Source: Acidisoma sp965199065 (GTDB lineage Bacteria; Pseudomonadota; Alphaproteobacteria; Acetobacterales; Acetobacteraceae). From it: a stretch of DNA of 64,000 nucleotides. This document shows, piece after piece, positions 60,142-64,000 of the stretch (its first letter is position 1; every line of letters starts with the position of its first letter). The notes beneath the pieces were generated by a model. That model was given only the letters and a program-made list of their open reading frames with translations, ran no database searches and was not told where the DNA came from. A program made the translations under genes and the position numbers. The stretch is from assembly GCF_965199065.1 (NCBI RefSeq), contig NZ_CBDAQN010000001.1, positions 372,001 through 436,000 on the forward strand. The letters run 5' to 3'.

Positions 60142-61239
60142 ATGAGAGTGCTAGTCACCGGCGGCGCAGGTTTCATTGGTTGCCATCTTAGTCGTGCGCT
60201 GCTTGCGGAAGGCTACGAGGTCCGCATACTCGATCGCTTCATCGAGCAGGTGCATGGCGGTGCCGCGCCGGCTGATCCGGTGCTTCGCTCGGTCGAGATC
60301 ATCAACGCCGACATCCGTGATGCGGACGCGGTCGCGAGTGCCGTGCAAGGCGTTGACAAGGTGGTGCATCTCGCCGCCGAAGTCGGCGTCGGTCAGAGCA
60401 TGTACGAGATCGACCGCTACGTCGGCGTCAACGATCTTGGCACTGCGGTGTTGTTGAAGGCGCTCCTGGCGCATCCGGTGCGTCGTCTGGTCGTCGCCTC
60501 GTCCATGAGCATCTATGGCGAAGGCCTGTATCGCACATCGGACGGCCGTCTTCTGGAGGAGGTAAGGCGGCAACCCGGCAGCGGCTGGAACCCCTGCGAC
60601 GCTGACGGCGGGGAACTGACGCCCGTGCCGACGCCCGAGTGGAAGCGCCCCGTTCTATCCTCGGTCTATGCGATTACGAAATATACCCAGGAGCGCCTGT
60701 GCATGAACGTGGGCCCGGCCTACGGCATGGAGAGCGTGGCGCTCAGGATGTTCAACGTCTTCGGAGCCGGGCAGGCGCTGTCCAATCCCTATACCGGCGT
60801 GCTCGCCATCTTCGCCGCCCGTATCCTCAACGGCCAGCCGCCGATGATCTTCGAGGACGGGCAGCAGCAGCGTGACTTCGTTCATGTCGAGGATGTCGCC
60901 CGCGCCTTCGTTCTGGCCCTGGAGGAGCCGAAGGCCGCTGGCGGTGTGTTCAATATCGGCAGCGGCAAGCGGACGACGGTTGAGGAAGTGGCGCTTCTGC
61001 TCGCGCGTGCCATGGGACGCGACGACCTGCAGCCGGAGTTTCTGAACAAGGCGAGAGCCGGCGACGTGCGTCATTGTTTTGCCGACCTCAGCCACTCGCA
61101 ATCCGTTCTTGGCTTCGAGCCAAGGCGCGGCTTGGTCGACGGCGTGCCTGAACTCGCCGATTGGCTGGCCCGGCAAACCGCAACCGACCGGGTGCTCGAC
61201 GCTCGAAAGGAACTCGAAGCGCGGGGCCTTGTCGCGTGA
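60142..61239 (+). CDS. NAD-dependent sugar-nucleotide epimerase/dehydratase
   Basis: A 365-residue extended SDR. Rossmann start VLVTGGAGFIGCHLSRALL, HLAAEVGVGQSMYEI, SSMSIYGEG and catalytic YAITKYTQE; the C-terminal part has GVFNIGSGKRTTVEEVA. It resembles dTDP-L-rhamnose 4-epimerase or UDP-glucose 4-epimerase types; the exact sugar is not known. Gene one of a coupled cluster: the next gene starts with a GTGA overlap of 4 bases. Confidence 0.88.
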   Translation: MRVLVTGGAGFIGCHLSRALLAEGYEVRILDRFIEQVHGGAAPADPVLRSVEIINADIRDADAVASAVQGVDKVVHLAAEVGVGQSMYEIDRYVGVNDLGTAVLLKALLAHPVRRLVVASSMSIYGEGLYRTSDGRLLEEVRRQPGSGWNPCDADGGELTPVPTPEWKRPVLSSVYAITKYTQERLCMNVGPAYGMESVALRMFNVFGAGQALSNPYTGVLAIFAARILNGQPPMIFEDGQQQRDFVHVEDVARAFVLALEEPKAAGGVFNIGSGKRTTVEEVALLLARAMGRDDLQPEFLNKARAGDVRHCFADLSHSQSVLGFEPRRGLVDGVPELADWLARQTATDRVLDARKELEARGLVA

Positions 61240-63251
61240 GCCCAAAGCTCGGGTTTGTCGAATGGTTCCGGTTGGGTCAGCATCGCCATGCCGAGGAAGC
61301 CGCCGATGCCCTGACCGCGATGGGTGTGAGGCATTTGCGGACGCATGTCTCCTGGGCCGATTATCGTGCCGCGGGTGGCGAGGCCTGGTATGACTGGCTG
61401 CTGCCGATGTTGGGTGCGCGCTTCGAGCTTCTGCCCTGCCTGCACTATACGCCGCCCGATCTGTCCGAGGACGGGCGCACTGCTGCACCGCCTCGCGACC
61501 TCAAGGCGCTTGCCGATTTCGTCGATCTCATCTGCGACCGTTACGGTGACAGCTTTACGTGGCTGGAGCTTTGGAACGAGCCGAACAACATCCTCGACTG
61601 GGATTGGCGGCTCGACCGGGATTGGCTCAAGTTTTCGGCCATGCTTGGCGCGGCGGCTTATTGGGCGCAGCAGCGCGGGAAACGCGTGGTTCTCCCTGCG
61701 AGCTGCCCCACCGATCTTCATTGGCTGCGACTGATGGGCGAGCGTGGCATTCTGAATGTGGTCGATGCCGTCGGCGTCCATGGGTTCCCGGGGACCTGGG
61801 AGTCGACGCATGCCGGTGTCTGGCGCGGCTGGGATGAGGTCGTTGCGGAGGTGCGGCGGACGATCGCGCCGTTCAACGCGCAGGCAGAAATCTGGGTGAC
61901 GGAGACAGGCTATTCGACCTGGCGGCAGGACCCGGCACCGCAGCTGACGGCCTTCAATGCCGCACTGGATGCGCCCGCTTCACGCGTTTACTGGTATGGA
62001 TTGCGCGATCTACCGACGGATGTCGACGTGCAGGAGGGACCGCACTTCGACGAGCGGCACTACCACTTCGGTGTGGACCATGCCGACGGGCGGCCAAAGC
62101 TGCTTGGGCGCCTGCTGCGCGACGGTGGCATCGAGTCCGTGCGGCTCATGGGAAAGATGGCGGCACCGGCGATCGTCTCGACGAAGCCACTGCTGATCAC
62201 CGGCGGCGCAGGCTTCATCGGTGCCAATCTCGCCCATCGCCTTGCCAGCGAAGGCGAGCATGTTCTGCTGTACGATGCGCTGGCACGGCCCGGCGTGGAG
62301 CAGAACCTTGCATGGTTGAGGCATCAGTTTCCCGACAGGATCTCTTTCACGCTCGGCGACACGCGAGACCGGGCATCGGTCACTCAGGCAACTGCCGAGG
62401 CCGCTGCGGTTTTTCATCTTGCGGCGCAGGTGGCGGTGACAACCAGCCTCGAAGATCCCGAGGACGATCTCCAGACCAACATCATGGGCACCTTCAATCT
62501 CCTTGAGGCATTGCGTCGCAAGGGCAGCGTGACGCCAATAATCTTTGCCAGCACAAACAAAGTCTACGGCGATCTGGCACAGGTGGAACTCGCGATGAGC
62601 CATCAGGGCTGGACCCCGCGCGATGCCGCGTTGCGTCGGGACGGGCTAAGCGAGGACATGCCGCTGTCGTTCGCCACGCCGTATGGCTGCTCGAAGGGTG
62701 CGGCCGATCAGTATGTACTGGATTACGGCCATAGCTTCGGGCTCCCGAGTTGCGTGCTTCGGATGAGCTGCATCTACGGTCCGCGCCAACTCGGCACCGA
62801 GGATCAGGGGTGGGTCGCGCATTTCATGCTGCGCGCGGTCCAGGACGAGCCGATCATGCTGTATGGCGACGGACATCAGGTTCGTGACATCCTGTATGTC
62901 AGTGACGCCGTTGCCGCGTATGTCTCTGCTTGGAAGCGCATCGGCGCAGTCGCCGGACAGGCATTCAATCTTGGCGGCGGACCGGACAACGCGGTGAGCC
63001 TGCTGAGCTTGCTGGCGCATCTCGAGGCAGTTCTTGGGCGTCCGATCGACGTGCGCTTCGCGGATTGGCGGCAGAACGATCAACGGTATTTCGTGGCCGA
63101 TAGTCGCCGTGCGCGCGAGGCACTCCAGCTTCCGCCGCCCCGCGCCTGGCGAGACGGGTCCGCGCTCCTCCTGCGGGAAATTGCGGACCGGCATAATGTG
63201 CGCCTGGCCGGCGATGCATTCAAGCAAACCGAGGCGAGGGTGCCGGCATGA
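61236..63251 (+). CDS. Fusion of a glycosidase-like TIM barrel with a CDP-tyvelose-type epimerase
   Basis: A 671-residue protein with two domains. Residues about 1-305 are a clan A glycosidase-like barrel: LGFVEWFRLGQHRHAEEAA, acid/base Glu115 (LWNEPNN) and nucleophile Glu223 (WVTETGYST). Residues about 317-671 are an extended SDR (LLITGGAGFIGANLAHRL) with STNKVYGD and catalytic YGCSK, resembling CDP-paratose/tyvelose 2-epimerase. The GTG start overlaps the previous stop (GTGA), and the stop overlaps the radical SAM start (ATGA), so three proteins are coupled. Such a hydrolase-epimerase fusion is unusual; it may act on a lipid- or nucleotide-linked sugar. Confidence 0.85.
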   Translation: MSPKLGFVEWFRLGQHRHAEEAADALTAMGVRHLRTHVSWADYRAAGGEAWYDWLLPMLGARFELLPCLHYTPPDLSEDGRTAAPPRDLKALADFVDLICDRYGDSFTWLELWNEPNNILDWDWRLDRDWLKFSAMLGAAAYWAQQRGKRVVLPASCPTDLHWLRLMGERGILNVVDAVGVHGFPGTWESTHAGVWRGWDEVVAEVRRTIAPFNAQAEIWVTETGYSTWRQDPAPQLTAFNAALDAPASRVYWYGLRDLPTDVDVQEGPHFDERHYHFGVDHADGRPKLLGRLLRDGGIESVRLMGKMAAPAIVSTKPLLITGGAGFIGANLAHRLASEGEHVLLYDALARPGVEQNLAWLRHQFPDRISFTLGDTRDRASVTQATAEAAAVFHLAAQVAVTTSLEDPEDDLQTNIMGTFNLLEALRRKGSVTPIIFASTNKVYGDLAQVELAMSHQGWTPRDAALRRDGLSEDMPLSFATPYGCSKGAADQYVLDYGHSFGLPSCVLRMSCIYGPRQLGTEDQGWVAHFMLRAVQDEPIMLYGDGHQVRDILYVSDAVAAYVSAWKRIGAVAGQAFNLGGGPDNAVSLLSLLAHLEAVLGRPIDVRFADWRQNDQRYFVADSRRAREALQLPPPRAWRDGSALLLREIADRHNVRLAGDAFKQTEARVPA

Positions 63252-64000
63252 AGGTCGCTTTGATCAACCCGGCTTGGGACTACTGTCGCAGCATCTACTT
63301 CGGTTGCCGCGCTGCTCATCTGCCACTCGAACTGGGTTACACCCGGGCCTTGCTCGAAACGGCAGGGCACGAGGTGCTCATGCTCGACGGTCAGATCCAG
63401 CACCTCGACACTGCGGCCATCGCTGGGCGCGTGCGGGATTTCGCGCCGGCGATGACAGTCATCACGACGGCGCCGACGTACTTGTTCTGGCGGTGCGCGC
63501 CGCCCGAGTTGCGAGTGCCGCGGCAGATGCTCGCCGCTTTGGGCGAAAATGCGGGCATCACGGTCGCTGTCGGTCCGCATGGTTCCTCGACGCCTGCGCC
63601 CGTGCTGCAGAAACTCGGCGTCGACATCGTCGTGCGCGGCGAATGCGAGGAGGTTGTCACGGCACTCGCCAACGCTCCTCTCCGGCGAGACATTCCCGGC
63701 ATTGCATATGTCGATGAGACGGCAACGGTGCAGGTTGTGGGTGAGCCCGCCGCCACTCGCTTCACGGATGCGCCCGCGTTGCGCTGGCCGGTTGAGTGGG
63801 TTCTGCGGCATGACCATCACCACCATCGCTTCGATTCGACGCCGGTCGGCGCCGGTGCCGAGGTCGAAGCGTCACGCGGTTGTCCTTACGCCTGTACTTT
63901 CTGCGCAAAAATGGATTTCCGCGATCGCTACCGCAAACGCGACCTTGATGTGTTGATGGCGGAGATCGACGGGCTGATCGCCCAGGGCGTCACCTATATC
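63248..64000 (+). CDS. B12-binding-domain radical SAM enzyme, N-terminal part
   Basis: Partial: the first 251 codons, running off the right edge. Residues 1-150 resemble a cobalamin-binding domain (VALINPAWDYCRSIYFG, then AVGPHGSSTPAPVLQKLG); the usual DxHxxG cobalamin motif is not obvious. The radical SAM Cys motif CPYACTFCA follows near residue 220, after EASRGCP. Such enzymes (P-methylase/BchE/HpnP types) use a cobalamin cofactor for difficult methylations or rearrangements. Coupled by an ATGA overlap to the glycosidase-epimerase fusion, so it probably modifies a sugar or lipid in the same pathway. Confidence 0.9.
   Translation, partial: MKVALINPAWDYCRSIYFGCRAAHLPLELGYTRALLETAGHEVLMLDGQIQHLDTAAIAGRVRDFAPAMTVITTAPTYLFWRCAPPELRVPRQMLAALGENAGITVAVGPHGSSTPAPVLQKLGVDIVVRGECEEVVTALANAPLRRDIPGIAYVDETATVQVVGEPAATRFTDAPALRWPVEWVLRHDHHHHRFDSTPVGAGAEVEASRGCPYACTFCAKMDFRDRYRKRDLDVLMAEIDGLIAQGVTYI

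Noticed and set aside
1..64000. tRNA, rRNA and transposase genes
   Set aside because: No cloverleaf-like, rRNA-like or transposase-like sequence was recognised in the gaps I read; a tRNAscan and Rfam search would settle it.

Overview
The window is GC-rich bacterial chromosome, most likely from an alphaproteobacterium. The block proA-nadD-rsfS-rlmH-gpmI-envC-ctpA-rppH and the Rhodospirillales/Acetobacteraceae-like protein sequences suggest that order, but this is inference from family knowledge and no marker gene (rRNA, rpoB) is present. No rRNA, tRNA, CRISPR array, phage or insertion sequence was seen. Both ends cut through genes: an RND efflux pump on the left and a B12-binding radical SAM enzyme on the right.

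Left part (1-16 kb): the end of an RND pump, two coupled stress proteins of the DUF2382 (YsnF/AvaK) type, transketolase and an RlpA-like cell-wall protein, then a long plus-strand housekeeping run. That run covers proline synthesis (proA), NAD synthesis (nadD), ribosome silencing (rsfS), 23S rRNA methylation (rlmH, with no usual start codon), glycolysis (gpmI), cell-wall hydrolase activation (EnvC-like), periplasmic proteolysis (ctpA), RNA decapping (rppH) and a dienelactone-hydrolase-like enzyme.

Middle part (15.6-36 kb): accessory and metabolic genes. These are an orphan GntR/PhnF-type regulator, an atypical Nramp transporter, a fused hydantoinase A/B protein, and a compact organoarsenical-resistance operon (arsR, arsI, a shrunken arsC relic, an MFS exporter). 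Then come prfC, a second dienelactone hydrolase, an unusual methyltransferase-phasin fusion, a metallo-beta-lactamase-fold enzyme, an ArsR-type regulator with a short-chain dehydrogenase, a Gfo/Idh/MocA oxidoreductase, and a complete five-gene branched-chain amino acid/amide ABC transporter (livG-F-K-H-M).

Right part (36.6-64 kb): a large multidomain GH5 glycosidase with tandem repeats and two carbohydrate-binding modules, 4-alpha-glucanotransferase, and a non-homologous end-joining cassette (ligD, a second ATP-dependent ligase, ku). These are followed on the minus strand by small proteins, exonuclease III and a CinA-type amidase. A four-carbon sugar-acid catabolic operon follows (KdgT-type transporter, DUF1537 kinase, PdxA2, DeoR regulator), in which pdxA2 appears frameshifted by a 4-base duplication. 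Next come a PRC-barrel protein, a periplasmic aldehyde oxidoreductase (paoABC), and an SDR. The window ends in the start of a tightly coupled plus-strand cluster: a sugar-nucleotide epimerase, a glycosidase-epimerase fusion and a cobalamin-binding radical SAM enzyme. This last cluster, which continues beyond the window, is the best candidate for an undescribed system and looks like a pathway for an unusual deoxysugar glycan or glycoside.
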